DNA of 64,000 nt, from the NCBI GenBank assembly GCA_028564925.1, contig CM053030.1, positions 3,705,604 to 3,769,603 on the forward strand, given 5' to 3'. The notes beneath the pieces are model-generated. The model saw nothing but the letters and a program-made list of their open reading frames with translations, was not told where the DNA came from and did no database searches. The DNA comes from Lithobates sylvaticus. Lineage: Eukaryota > Chordata > Amphibia > Anura > Ranidae. Numbering within the stretch: position 1 is the stretch's first letter; each line of letters begins with the position of its first letter. The translations under genes and the position numbers were made by a program. This document shows positions 1 through 12,716 of this stretch, piece after piece.

Positions 1-544
1 GGGGACAGGTGGCACTGGGGACAGGTGGCACTGGCAGATGGCACGGATGGCACTGAGGACAGGTGGTACTGGGGACAGGTGGCATTGGCAGATGGCACGG
101 ATGGCACTTTGGGGACAGGTGTTACTGGGGACAGGTGGCACGGATGGCACTCTGGGGACAGGTGGTACTGATGGTGGCAGCGGGACAGATTACTTTATTT
201 CTTTTTTTTTTACTTACGGCGCCGGCGCCGTTCCTCTCTCCCTCCTCACACGCTGTCTGTGTGAGGAGGCAGAGCGGCGCTGACAGATGATCTCATATGT
301 TTGCATATGCAAACATATGAGATCATCTCTCATTGGACAGCCAGATCTCGCTGTAAACGGCCGCTGTGATTGGCCGTTTACAGCGATCTGTGACCGGCTG
401 TGTCCGACGGACACGGCCGGCACAGAACTTCCCCGATGCTCTCAGGAGCGTGCATTAGGGAAGTAAACAGGAGGACGTCCTCCCAGCAGGGAGCGTCCGC
501 GCTGCAGCCGTCTTTCGGCTATAGCGCGGGCGCGTAGTGGTTAA
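1..544. mobile_element. TTAA-target DNA transposon, right part (left end outside window)
   Basis: The right end reads GTAGTGGTTAA, with TTAA at 541-544, matching the ends of the fuller relative at 49485-50624. The first 190 bases are a minisatellite of units like GGGGACAGGTGGCACTG. A run of hairpins follows: a short one at 239-270, a perfect 42-bp palindrome at 286-327, one near 349-386, and a smaller one near 400-420. No transposase reading frame is present, so it is non-autonomous. A TTAA target fits the Kolobok or piggyBac superfamilies; I cannot decide between them. It appears to have inserted into the element at 545-1189. A close relative lies at 26878-27274. Confidence 0.65.
286..327. 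repeat. Perfect 42-bp palindrome
   Basis: The 21-base arms starting GATGATCTCATATG are exact reverse complements with no loop. The related element at 26878-27274 has the same hairpin in altered form (27013-27050, 18-base arms with a 2-base centre), so it is a conserved structural part of this transposon family. Confidence 0.9.
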
Positions 545-1189
545 AAAAATAAAAATTTTTTTTTTTTTTAAATTTTGTTATAAAAATATAAAATTGGTAA
601 TTTTTGGTCCGTCATTGATGTACACTGATGAGGCGGCAGTGACGGGCACCGATAGGTGGCAGTGATGGGCACTGATAGGTTGCAGTGATGGGCACTGATA
701 GGTGGCAGTGATGGGCACTGATGGGTTACACTGATAGGCAGCACTTTTAGGTCGCACTGATTGGCAGCACTGGTGGGCATTGACAGGTGGCACTGGTGGG
801 CATTGACAGGTGGCACTTATGGGCATTGTAAGGTGGCACTTATGGGCATTGCATAGTGGGACCAATGCCCCTTTAAGATGAGCCGGTGATCGGCTTTTTT
901 TTTCTCCTCCGCTGTCAGTGTGAGGAGAAAAAAAAACGATCACCGAGCTTTTGTTTTTATCATGTGATCAGCTGTCATTGGCTGACAGCTGATCACATGG
1001 TAAGGGGCCGGGACCCCCCTTACTCGGATTGCTGATCACCCGAGTCTCAGTGACTCGGTGATCACAGCGCGCACTGCGTGCGCCCTACAGGGCGCGTGCA
1101 GAGGGTAGGACGTCATATGACGGCCTCCCGGGAATTGAGATCCGCGCTGTGGCCGTCATTTGGCCATAGCGAGGATGGCAAGTGGTTAA
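545..1189. mobile_element. TTAA-target DNA transposon, right part, with internal minisatellite
   Basis: The right end GGCAAGTGGTTAA (1177-1189) and the layout (A/T-rich stretch, then a minisatellite of units like TGATGGGCACTGATAGGTGG at about 620-860, then hairpins at about 900-930 and 964-998) match the full element at 49485-50624. The left end is missing because the transposon at 1-544 interrupts it. It carries no coding region. Confidence 0.65.
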
Positions 1190-1364
1190 AGAGAAAATCC
1201 AAACACATGTGAGACACCTGGTGGTTGACGGTGCTATTACCTTAAAATCATTAGACTCCTAGAGAAAGTTAATTATTACATTTTGCCTACCAATAGAAAA
1301 GGAACACACACCTTTTGGGCTGAACATATTATAAGTTTTATAATCTTATTGCTTGAGAGGGTAT

Positions 1365-1728
1365 TTAAAGTGGTGTTGCCACCAAAAAAAAAAAAAAAAA
1401 AAATTGCTTAAAAATCATAAAAAAAATCTAAAAAAGAATAATTTTACTCACCTCTAAATGCCTGTTGCTAGGGGGTCCCTCGTAGTCTGCCACCTTCAGT
1501 GCCCGGGCACTGACATCACATCCCCTCTGTGCCGCACAGTCATCTGCCGGGTGCCCACAGTAAGAATGCCGGCTCCGCGAGCGGAGTGGGGAACGAGGGG
1601 GGGGGGCTTTGTTCCCCCGCATCGCTGGACCCGGGACAGGTAAGTGTCCGATTATTAAAAGTCAGCAGCTGCAGTATTTGTAGCTGCTGACTTTTAAAAA
1701 CAATTTTTTAGCGGGCACTCCTCTTTAA
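1365..1728. mobile_element. TTAA-flanked MITE, copy 1
   Basis: TTAA at both ends (1365-1368 and 1725-1728) brackets imperfect inverted ends (AGTGGTGTTGCC against GGGCACTCCTCT). The interior holds a T/A-rich tract, a G/C-rich middle and a hairpin at about 1658-1698 with arms reading AAAAGTCAGCAGCT. It sits at the same position in duplication copy 2 (48912-49370), so it predates the duplication. Copy 1 lacks about 95 bases present in copy 2. It has no coding capacity. Confidence 0.7.
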
Positions 1729-3224
1729 GAAGCAAGAAAGATACCATGAGAGAGAGAAAGCTCCGGGACCCACCCTGAGAAGGGACACTGGGAGATACAC
1801 ATAAATATGCCATGTTGATTTTATCTTGTATGTTCTTCCAAATATTGATGTATTGAATATTCTACTATTGATAATCGTTCTCCCGAATCAATAGCCGCCT
1901 TTTAGATTTTTTCTCTAAAATTCTATTTTTCATTATATATATATTTTTTTTCATAGTTGCCATTTTTATTGACAAACAAACGTCTAATTTATTTCACATT
2001 GTTCAGCACTTACTTACCTGCTGCTTAGTAACGGCGCGGTGTGTGAAATACAGACGTTCTGTTTAATTGTCAATTATCAGAAGGTTGTTGATTCCACCGA
2101 GAAGTTATCATAGTGATATCACCTCCGAGGTACTACGCTCCTATTTTATGGGTGTTTCTATTAAATTTCAAGATGTTCAGGTGATGCAATCTGTATTTTA
2201 ATTACATGTAAATATTTGTTTTTTGTCAACCAATAAATGTAACTATTTCGTATGATCACTTGTCTCCGTGAATACGTTTCACATATATAGATGTGTCATA
2301 TAGATTGATTTTGTATCTTAAAAATATCTTCGTTAAAAATGACTTAATAAATATGTGCGGGAAACTGTCCTTAAAAAGCACAACAAGACACTGCAGATAG
2401 ACAGCCCAGAAATAAAGTGTAAGCTCTTATACCGTACCGTGCATCCCTTTGGTCTTTTGCTATTGCATTGACAACAGGTTGGTTTGGGTTTATCCCGCTT
2501 AGCGAGTCTTCGTACGGTCAGATCTTGGTGTCCAGCATCCATCGTCTTCCACTACAAAACCAAACACAAATATATTTCTCAGCGATGAGACGTAACGAGA
2601 GGCATCGGGAGTTCTTGTACAATGGAAATCGAACTCCACTTTTATGCAAAAAAAAAAAAAAAAAATCGCTTTTCTAAAACTCCGCCCCCTTAAAGCTTCC
2701 AGGGGAATCAATATATATCGTTAAAATATGATATGTATGTGTAGTCAAGAACTAAGGCGTGACGTCACCGGGAGCGACCCATACAGTGGGAGCAAACGGA
2801 CAGGTTAGACTTCAATGCACTACCAACTCCCATCAGCAGGGGGAGTGCAAAGACAGTTTTCCTCTGGGTGGGACTTGAAAGGGGCGGTGAACCGCTATGA
2901 GGTCACAAGGAATTTCAAAATATATCAAACTTTATTAGATTAGCGTTAGAAGAGCAATCGTTTTCTTGCTGATTCTTTGTCTCTTTTCTGTGAATGAACT
3001 TCCTCTTTTTTTGTTATTGACATAGAAATACTTCACAGACATAATTCTCAAGAAAATAGAAATGTATAAAAACAAATGACTTTGGGTAATCCACCGTTAT
3101 CTTCTCTAGTCTGTGGTGTGCGATTCATGTTCATGTCATTGTACGCTGCCCAACCCCCTCCCAAGATGTGCTCCTGTCTATGTTTTATATCATTGTTTAT
3201 TATGTTTTATTTTTACATCATAAT
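1729..3224. other. Duplicated non-coding stretch, no gene recognised
   Basis: This 1.5-kb stretch matches about 50719-52117. It holds short A/T-rich runs, a poly-A tract at 2647-2664 and a GTGACGTCACC motif near 2760. Short minus-strand reading frames near 2333-2711 exist in both copies, but the two copies differ at many amino-acid positions, so I do not call a gene. Confidence 0.6.
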
Positions 3225-5470
3225 ATCCCATCACATCAGAGATCCCTCCATCACATCAGAGGTCCCCCCATCACATCAGAGGTCCCCCCATCCCATCAGA
3301 GGTCCCTCCATCACATCAGAGGTCCCCCCATCACATCAGAGGTCCCCCCATCACATCAGAGGTCCCCCCATCACATCAGAGATCCCCCCATCACATCAGA
3401 GATCCTCTCCATCACATCAGAGGTCCCCCATCACATCAGAGTCCCCCCATCACATCAGAGGTCCCCCCATCACATCAGAGGTCCCTCCATCACATCAGAG
3501 GTCCCCCCATCACATCAGAGGTCCCCCCATCACATCAGAGGTCCCTCCATCACATCAGAGGTCCCCCCATCACATCAGAGGTCCCTCCATCACATCAGAG
3601 GTCCCCCCATCACATCAGAGGTCCCCTCCATAACATCAGAGGTCCCTCCATCACATCAGAGGTACCCTCCATCACATCAGAGGTCCCCTCCATCACATCA
3701 GAGGTCCTTCCATCACATCAGAGGTCCCCTCCATCACATCAGAGTCCCTCCTATCACATCAGAGGTCCCTCCATCACATCAGAGTCCCCTATCACATCAG
3801 AGGTCCCCTCCATCACATCAGAGGTCCCTCCATCACATCAGAGGTCCTTCCATCACATCCGAGGTCCCACCATCACATCAGAGGTCCCCCCATCACATCA
3901 GAGGTCCCCCCCCCCATCACATCAGAGGTCCTCCCATCACATCAGAGGTCCCCTCCATCCCATCAGAGGTCCCTCCATCACACCAGAGGTCCCTCCATCA
4001 CATCAGAGGTCCTCTCCATCACATCAGAGGTCCCCTCCATCACATCAGAGGTCCCGCCATCACATCAGAGGTCCCTCCATCACATAAGAGGTCCTCTCCA
4101 TCTCATCAGAGTTCCCTTATCCTATCAAAGGTCCCTCCATCACACCAGAGGTCCTCTCCATCACACCAGAGGTCCTCTCCATCACATCAGAGGTCCCCTA
4201 CATCACATCAGAGGTCCCCTACATCACATCAGAGGTCCTCTCCATCACATCGGAGGTCCCTCCATCACATCAGATGTCCTCTCCATCACATCAGAGCCTT
4301 TTTTCATATCAGAGGTCCTCCATCACATCAGATGTCCATCCATCACATCAGAGTTCCCTCCATCACATCAGAGATCCATCCATCACATCAGAGGTCCCCC
4401 CATCACATCAGAGCCTTTTTTAATATCAGAGGTCCCCCATCACACCAGAGGTTCCCCAACACAACAGAAGTCCACCATCAGAGGTCCCCCCATCACATCA
4501 GAGGTCCCTCCATCACATCAGAGGTCCCTCCATCACATCAGAGTCTCCTCCATCACATCAGAGGTCCTCCCATCACATTAGTGGTCCATTCTTCACATTA
4601 GAGGTCCCTCCATCACATCAGAGGTCCCTCCTTCACATCAGAGGTCCCCCCATCACATCAGAGGTCCCCCCATCACATCAGAGTCTCCTCCATCACATCA
4701 GAGGTCCTCCCATCACATTAGAGGTCCTCCCATCACATCAGAGGTCCCCCCATCACATTAGAGGTCCCCCCATCACATCAGAGGTCCCTCCATCACATCA
4801 GAGTCTCCTCCATCACATCAGAGGTCCTCCCATCACATTAGAGGTCCCTTCTTCACATCAGAGGTCCCTCCATCACATCAGAGGTCCCTCCTTCACATCA
4901 GAGGTCCCCCCATCACATCAGAGGTCCCTCCATCACATCAGAGTCTCCTCCATCACATCAGAGGTCCCTCCATCACATCAGAGGTCCTCTCCATCACATC
5001 AGAGTCTCCTCCATCACATCAGAGGTCCCTCCATCACATCAGAGGTCCCTCCATCACATCAGAGGTCCCTCCATCACATCAGAGTCTCCTCCCATCACAT
5101 CAGAGGTCCTCTCCATCACATCAGAGACTCCTCCATCACATCAGAGGTCCCTCCATCACATCAGAGGTCCCTCCATCACATCAGAGTCTCCTCCCATCAC
5201 ATCAGAGGTCCCTCCTTCACATCAGAGGTCCCCCATCACATCAGAGCCTTTTTTCATATCAGAGGCCACAATAATATCCAAGGTCCTCTCCATCAAATCA
5301 GAAGTCTTTCCATCACATCAGAGGTCCTCCCATCACACCAGAGACCCTTTTCACATCAGAGATTCCTTCCATCACATCAGAGGTTTCCTAACACATCAGA
5401 AGTCCCCCATCAGAGGTCCCCCCCATCACATCAGAGGTTCTCCTATCACATCAGTGTCCCCCTTCATGTC
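3225..5470 (+). repeat. 20-bp satellite array, copy 1
   Basis: About 100 units of roughly CCATCACATCAGAGGTCCCC, with variants ending GTCTCC or GATCC. Units drift by one or two bases. From about 4600 to 5240 a higher-order pattern appears in which GAGTCTCCTCC variants recur every few units. Because 20 is not a multiple of three, the array is open in several frames and gives long spurious reading frames rich in HHIRGP, ITSEVP and SHQRS. The 3' edge at 5270-5470 degrades into irregular units. Confidence 0.93.
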
Positions 5471-5617
5471 AGAATCACCCCATTAAGTCAGAGGCCCCCC
5501 CATCACAAAGCAAAGTCATATGTTGCCATGGCGCAACAGAGCCAACAGTTGTCACCGTAGCAGCAAATGACACCATGCATCCAAGCCCTAGAGAGTCATT
5601 TGTTCTTATGGTGCTGG

Positions 5618-6629
5618 TGTGACGGACTGGGGTCTATATGGTCACAAAACAGACACCCCAAAGCAAAATACATATTAATTTTTTATTTTATTTCTAAGCA
5701 AAGAAATACCTTCCTGCTATTCTAGCAATAACCAGTAGATGGCAGAGAGGGTGCACAAACAGTGTCTATATAAGGCCACACACACCATGTGACTGGAATG
5801 AAATGATTCCAGCCATAAAGTACAGTGGACTTGTTACATGCTGTTTGTGTGATTCTTTGCAGGTATGTACTCTAAATCGTTCTTAATCTGTATTAAGCTA
5901 TGATAGTAGGATTCCTAAACATCTTGAGCAGATGCAGGGAAAGTTTTAGCAGATTTAATGCTATAGTTTTGCTGTAATTTGAAGTTTAGAACAGCATGTG
6001 TGAGAAACAGTGGAAAGGGAACAAAAACAAGAAAATACTGCATTAATCAGAACAAATGTCTAAAATGTATAGTATAAACTCTTGACTGTTCTACATAGGT
6101 ATATTTAAACCTGATTCATGCAAGTTCAATACATTTAGAAAAGCACATGTTTAAAAGCTATTATGATGGGTAAAAAACCTCTTGTGTGAAAACTTAGGCC
6201 TTGCTTCATACATATACAGGCAATGTGCACCATCTAGTGGTTAAAAAAGGGAACTACCGAAATGTTTGTATTAAAGCAATGCATTGCCAGTATGAGTATT
6301 GCACAGTAAGTGTATCATAAAGATAATTATCTATAACACTGAACAGGAATATATATATTATTAAAAGATAATATTGGTCATTATTGTAACTAGGTTTTAA
6401 AATACTTCAGTTAAAATATGTATTATATATTGTTAATGGTTATAAATGTGATTATAAAAATGTTAATGATGTATTGTTATGTAAAATGAAATGATTCCAG
6501 CCATAAAGTACAGTGGACTTGTTACATGCTGTTTGTGTGATTCTTTGCAGTGCACGCCAAGCTGATCACCTTATCTCATTACGTCTATAACCATCGGCTC
6601 TCTTAAGTCACATTTTGAGGCCGGTAACA
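5618..6629 (+). repeat. 5' LTR of the gypsy element
   Basis: It runs from TGTGACGG to GGTAACA, the usual TG...CA form. A TATA box (TATATAAG, 5767-5774) suggests transcription starts near 5800. A 66-bp segment at 5797-5862 is repeated exactly at 6485-6550. The 688 bases from 5863 to 6550 begin GTATGT and end TTCTTTGCAG, like an intron. It matches the 3' LTR at about 99.5 percent. Confidence 0.96.
5797..6550 (+). repeat. 66-bp direct repeat inside the LTR bounding a GT...AG segment
   Basis: The 66 bases at 5797-5862 and 6485-6550 are identical. Both end GATTCTTTGCAG. After the first copy comes GTATGT, a good splice-donor form; the second copy's end is a good acceptor form. The first copy starts just downstream of the TATA box, so the repeated block may be the start of R. 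The 3' LTR has the same arrangement at 12896-12961 and 13584-13649. Whether it is spliced is unknown. Confidence 0.85.
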
Positions 6630-6770
6630 TTTTGGGGGCTCGTGTGCCGGGATTCGTTGTGTTACCAGTGAGAGGGAAGCGCGAGACAAGCGTGAGCCTA
6701 CTGCCGAGCTACAAGGAGAGTCGTGAGTGTCGTCTGCCTCGTGAGTGCAAGTCTTCAGAGTGCAACAGAG

Positions 6771-8060
6771 ATGGCGTCTCCTCGTCGTGCGCTGATGTGG
6801 GATATCCGGAAACAAATTCATCTGCTTAGTGAAGAACAGCTGCATAGCCTCGCTATTACGCTAGAAGATGAAAGAGACGTGGACGTTCCATCAGTGACTG
6901 GTACCAATGAAATGGAACTCGTTTAATTTATTGAAGACTACTTGAGAAGTGATCAGCTGGAAAAGGTAGAAGATCAAGGTATGTCTTACCTACTCATTAT
7001 CCAAGACCAAATCAATGAACTAAAACTTAACAAGGAAAGTACACCAACTGTGGACATTGCAACTGCTGCAAAAAAAATAAGTAGTGGGACTGCAAGGACT
7101 GAACAGGTATCGAAGGTGGTGAGATTAACTGATGTTGTTGCTTTATTGCCACGTAGAGAATTCAAAATGCACGGTGGTGTAATTTCAGATCATGGTTCGG
7201 ACATGAGTTACAGTAGCGTGTGCAGACAAATTGACGAGGGTCTAATAGAGAAATTCCCTGAATCTGAGATTATACGCACCGTGTTGAGAATAATCAAACC
7301 TGGTCATTTTAAAGATATGTTGACTGACAAAGATGATCTTACTGTTGCTGAATTGAAAAGGTTTTTGAAGTCACATATGAGAGAACGAAGTGGTAATGAG
7401 TTATTTCAGGACCTTAGCAATGCTACCCAACAAGAAAGAGAAACAGCACAACAATTTGTTTACAGGCTAGTGGGGTTAAAACAAAAAGTTCTGTCTACAT
7501 CACAACATGATAGGCGAGAGCTTAACTATGACAAAAAACTGGTGCAAGGCATATTCCTTCATACACTGTATCAGGGACTAAATGAGAAAAATTCTAATGT
7601 TAGACGAGATATCAAGCCTTACGTGTCTGATTTGACAGTAACGGATGACTTTATCATAGAGCAGGTCACCAGATCAGTTGATGAGGAAACAGAAAGGCAG
7701 AGACGCTTAAACAGTGCACCTAAACATAAACCTCTTACTGTTCATTCATCACAGACACCAGGGAATAGTGAAAAAGACACTTTGAAAAAGAGAGTTGAGG
7801 GAGATGCTAGAGCAAATCACACTGCATTAACGGAACTAACAACACAGGTCTCTGTTCTCACAAAGAACCTGGAAAAGATGATGAAGCAAACTCCTGTTGT
7901 TGGAAACCAAATGACTAAGCCACTAACCAATGTTCAAGTTCCAGATACAGCTCACTGCAAGCCCAGGTGTGATGATTGCATTAAACGAGAGAGTCCAAAC
8001 TGCTAGCATTGTTTCTACTGTGGTTGGACAGGACACAGAGCGGTTAATTGCTTGAAGAAA
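6771..8060 (+). mobile_element. gag region of the gypsy element (fossil)
   Basis: The region opens with a reading frame starting MASPRRALMWDIRKQIHLL, followed by a helical, charged capsid-like stretch (for example LRIIKPGHFKDMLT and RDIKPYVSDLTVTDDFI). It ends in a cysteine/histidine-rich zinc-knuckle signature near 7970-8055, the usual nucleic-acid binding end of Gag. Gag forms the particle shell in this family. The region is not a single open frame, and I treat it as a fossil. Confidence 0.8.
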
Positions 8061-11000
8061 AGAAGGCAGTCGGGAAACGACAGACGGTCACTGGGAAGGG
8101 ACAACCAGTGACCACCTCAAATGATCTGTCCCGTGCAAAGGTAAACAGGGTATTCACCCACCGGTCAACTAGAACACTCCCAAAAGAGAAGGGATTCTAC
8201 AAACAACGCATAGCACAATTAATTGGAGGAAAATGCCTACTGTCATGTCAGATGAATGGTGTTCCAGTGGACATGTTGATGGACACAGGAGCTCAGGTCA
8301 GCATTGTCGGGAAGGCATGGTTAGAAAAGTTTCTACCCAGCATCTCCATTAGGCACATACAAGATTTACTTTGTGATGACAACTTATCCATTACAGCTGC
8401 AAATGGTTCTATCATTCCATTCATCGGATGGATTGAAGTCTGCCTGGAATTCGAAAGTAGTGGACATGGAAACTCAACCATCTATGTGCCAATGCTGGTG
8501 AGTGACTGCTGTAATGACACTCCAATTCTTGGGTTTAATGTGATCGAAGAATTGATCAGAGAAAACCGTGACCGACCAAACAGCACCCAAAACCTGACTA
8601 TCTTGCTGAGTGAAGCTATGAAAGTAAGACAGAGTGTAGCGAATAACATTGTCAATGCTGTCAGTCAAGCAACTGACCCAGGGGAAATGTTCGATAGTCG
8701 TATGGTCAAAGTGGGGAAGAAGGGACTCCAGATTAAAGGAGGTGAGATCTGTGAAGTCAAATGCAGAATTAGAGCGTGGCCAAAAGGAGGAATCATGCCA
8801 TTTGAACCACTTCCAGAATATCCAGTTGAGGAAGGACTTGAACTATTTCCTTCAGTGGTAGAGGTGCCAAATGGGTTCTCTAAACTGGTGAAGATACCTA
8901 TACTGAACCGTGCTCAACATGATATCTACCTTCCGCCCAGAACAGTATTGGGTACCATTTCTCCAGCAGCCGAGATTCTACCATTGTCTCCAAACAAAGA
9001 CGATGGTAAAGGAATTGACCAGAAGAAAAGGGTGTTTCATGTAAACCAGTTGAATCAAGTGGACACTGGCAATCAGCTACCCACTTACAAATCTGTTAAG
9101 TGGCACCCACCTGTCAATTTGGAAGATCTCTCAGAAGAAGAACAGGAGATAGCGAGACAAATGTTATATGACGAATCAGATGTCTTTGCTCAAGATGAGG
9201 GAGACATAGGTTGCATTCCTAACCTGAAACTGAGGATAAATCTGAAAGATGAAACTCCTGTCCAGAAACGCTACAATTCTATACCGAAACCCTTATACAA
9301 GGAAGTGAAAGAATATATCCAAAACCTTCTTGATCGAGGTTGGGTAACGAAATCTTCTTCCGCATACTCATCACCAGTTGTCTGTGTTCGAAAGAAGGAC
9401 AGTAGCCTACGACTATGTGTTGACTTTAGGGAGTTAAACCGAAAGACTATCCCAGATAGACATCCACTACCCAGGATACAAGATCTGGATAGCTTAGGAG
9501 GATTTACATGGTTCTCAATCCTGGACCAGGGTAGTGCGTATCATCAAGGCTTTGTGCATGAAGACTCCAGACATCTGACGGCTTTCAGCACCCCATGGGG
9601 ACTCCTAGAGTGGAATCGTATTCCGTTTGGATTAACTAATGCCCCAGCAGCTTTTCAAAGATGCATGGAGAATGTACTGGAGGGCCTCAGAGACAAATGT
9701 TGTTCTCCATACCTGGATGACGTACTTTGCTACTCCAAAACTTTTCAGGAGCATGTCAAGGATATTAGGCAAGTACTTAGTCGAATGCGCGAGCATGGTA
9801 TCAAACTTAGACCGAAGAAGTGTGAACTCTTTAAACGACAGATTCGATACCTTGGACGAATGGTGTCAGAAGAAGGCATAAAAATTTACCCAAAAGATCT
9901 TGAAGCGGTATTACATTTGAAAAGGAAAGAACCAAAAACTGTGGGAGGAGTCAGATCTTTGTTAGGATTCCTGAGTTACTACAGGTCCTTCATTCAAGAT
10001 TTCTCTCGACTTGCTAAACCACTGTATGAACTTTTGCAGAACACTGAGAAAGAATCTGCTACATCCATCACCAAAAACAGTCGAGGGGAACCTACAAAGA
10101 AAAATGGGAACAAAGCCCAAGTGCCGTCTAAAACACCGATTCAATGGACACCCAAACATCAAGCTGTAGTATCCAGACTGGTGGACATGCTAACCAATCC
10201 ACCAATACTAGCATACCCTGATTTTGACTTACCCTTCGTCTTACACACTGATGCTTCCAATGAAGGCCTAGGTGCTGTACTGTACCAGCGACAAGGAGAA
10301 AAACTTCGTGTTATTGGGTTTGGCTCCAGAACATTGACTCCAGCAGAGCGCAATTACCATCTTCACTCTGGTAAACTTGAGTTTTTAGCTCTCAAGTGGG
10401 CAGTCTGTGACAAATTCAGAGATTACTTGTACTACGCTCCAACATTCACAGTCTACACAGACAACAACCCATTGACATATGTATTGAGTACTGCCAGACT
10501 GAATGCTGTGGGTCATCGCTGGGTTGGCGAGTTGGCCGATTTCCACTTCGATATTAAGTACAGACCAGGTAAACAGAATGCAGACGCGGATACACTGTCG
10601 CGATTTCCGGTGGAACTCACAAAGAATCTGAGTGAGTACACAGAGCTTGTACCATCTGAGGTTGTGTCAGCTATGTGGCAAGGGAGCAAAGCTGTCGACG
10701 AAGAAGAGGCACTATGGGTGGCTTCATTGACTATCCACTCAGAAAGTGATGTGGCCGAAGAATTGCTGAAAGGACAGACAATCTGCCCAATGACTCAGGA
10801 GAATATCAGAGCATTACAACAAGACGATACCAACATTAGAGAAGTGGTCTGGCTTAAGGAGAATGACTGGATTCCAAACCACAAAGAAAAGGAGAGTATG
10901 ACCAGCAAAACAAGACGTTTGATACATGAATGGAACAAACTCAGAGTTGATGAAGGAATTCTCTACCGACACTCTGGAACCCGAAAACAGCTAGTTCTAC

Positions 11001-12648
11001 CAGAAAAGTTAAAACCATTGGTCTTAAAAAATCTTCATGATGACACATTGGTACTGACAAGGTAACCCACCTAGCACGTGAACGATTTTACTGGCCATTT
11101 ATGCAAAGAGACATTGATGAATATGTGCTGAAGAAGTGCAGCTGCATCAAACAAAAGCGTCCAAATATCACCGAAAGAGCACCTATGGGTTCGATTACTA
11201 CCAGTTCACCCTTGGAGTTAGTATCCATTGATTATCTTCACTTGGAGAAAAGCAAAGGAGGATATGAGTATATACTTGTAATAGTTGACCATTTTACACG
11301 CTTTGCACAAGCGTATCCAACTAAGAACAAATCTGGAAAAACGGCGGCAGAAAAGATCTTTCAAGATTTCATACCACGTTTTGGCTATCCAGAGAAACTC
11401 CACCATGACCAAGGAAGAGAATTTGAAAACAACTTATTTCAGACATTGCAACGATTGGCAGGGATTTCTCATTCAAGAACTACTCCATACCATCCACAGG
11501 GTAACCCAGTGGAGAGACTGAACCGTACTTTGTTACAGATGCTTCGCACCTTACAGGAAGAGAAAAAGTCAGATTGGAAAGAATCTCTTCCACATATGGT
11601 TCATGCATACAATTGCACCAGGCATGAAGCCACAGGATACTCACCATTCTTTCTATTGTACGGAAGATCTCCTCGTTTGCCAATTGACCTAATGCTCAAC
11701 CTAAATTTGGAAAAGGAATCAGAAAGTCAACCAACATTTACTGAAAAATGGGCATCCAGAATGCAAGAAGCTTACAAAATCGCATCCGAGAATAGCCAAA
11801 AATCATCTGCTAAAGGGAAGAAGTACTATGACAAGAAGATAAAAGGAGCACCTCTTCAACCGGGTGATCGGGTCTTAGTACGAAATCTCTCTGAAAGAGG
11901 AGGACCTGGTAAACTTCGTTCATACTGGGAAGAATCAGTACACAAAGTGGCAGAAAGAATCAAAGATGGGCCTGTGTACAAAATTCAGCCTGAAAGTGGT
12001 AAAAAGACTATTCGAGTACTGCACAGAAATCTTTTACTACCAGTAAATGACCTACCAATTGAAGGACACATTCCAAAAGTACAGATGAAACAAAGACAAT
12101 CAAGTAACAGAAAGGAGACCAGAATGGATCTGGACCAAGAAGAAGAATGTTCAGATGAAGAAAGATGGTATTATTCTTATATACCAGAGACTACAGAAAG
12201 TCATGATTGTGTTGAGTCTCAACAAAACTCTCAAAACGTACAGAAAATCCCATTGAGAGTTTCTGCTGAAGAGTTCTATCCTACAACTACCACACCCAAT
12301 CTTGAACAAGAACAAAATGATGGAACAGTAGTTGGCGACCAAATCTGGGCTACAGACATGGTGGGACTAGACACTGCTGAATTACCCTCATCAAGTCAAG
12401 ACTTACCTGTAAACCAAGATGTGCAAATGGAGAATGATGTTGATGGAGAAGACTCAACTCCTGTCAGAAGATCTACCAGACAAGCTAAGCCTAAAGAGAT
12501 CTTTACATATGACACACTAGGTCAGCCAAGATACATACCAAGTCAGATTCACACCGTACAAACTGTTACAATGCTAGCTACTCCCATGACATGCCAGGTA
12601 GTTAACATAGCTCCTTGGTGGCAACAAGTACCTATCTGGGTTACTTAA
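8048..12648 (+). mobile_element. pol region of the gypsy element (fossil)
   Basis: Domains in order: aspartic protease with DTGA near 8280; reverse transcriptase around 9230-9900 with [12 protein letters not shown] and the catalytic YLDDV near 9715; RNase H around 10230-10610 with [13 protein letters not shown]; then integrase, with the DDE core around 11220-11520 ([28 protein letters not shown]) and a C-terminal basic tail ending near 12640. This order is that of Ty3/gypsy. The enzymes copy the RNA genome and insert the DNA copy. The pol span is largely open and well conserved, in keeping with a recent insertion, but is not fully intact. Confidence 0.93.
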
Positions 12649-12716
12649 ATCACTAAATAGTGTTCAGATACCAATTGAGTTTAATGTCGGGAGCCATTAA
12701 CTGAAGGAGGGGAGAG

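Noticed and set aside
2333-2711. Minus-strand frames near 2.3-2.7 kb, repeated at 51151-51605
   Set aside because: The duplicates differ at many amino-acid positions over a short length and there are no splice or start signals; most likely non-coding.
3168-4601. A 477-codon plus-strand reading frame over the satellite
   Set aside because: It is a by-product of a 20-bp tandem repeat with few stops in any frame; the peptide cycles through three frames and has no start context or domain.
3225-5470. CRISPR-like array of short direct repeats
   Set aside because: Units are contiguous with no unique spacers, and the setting is a vertebrate genome.
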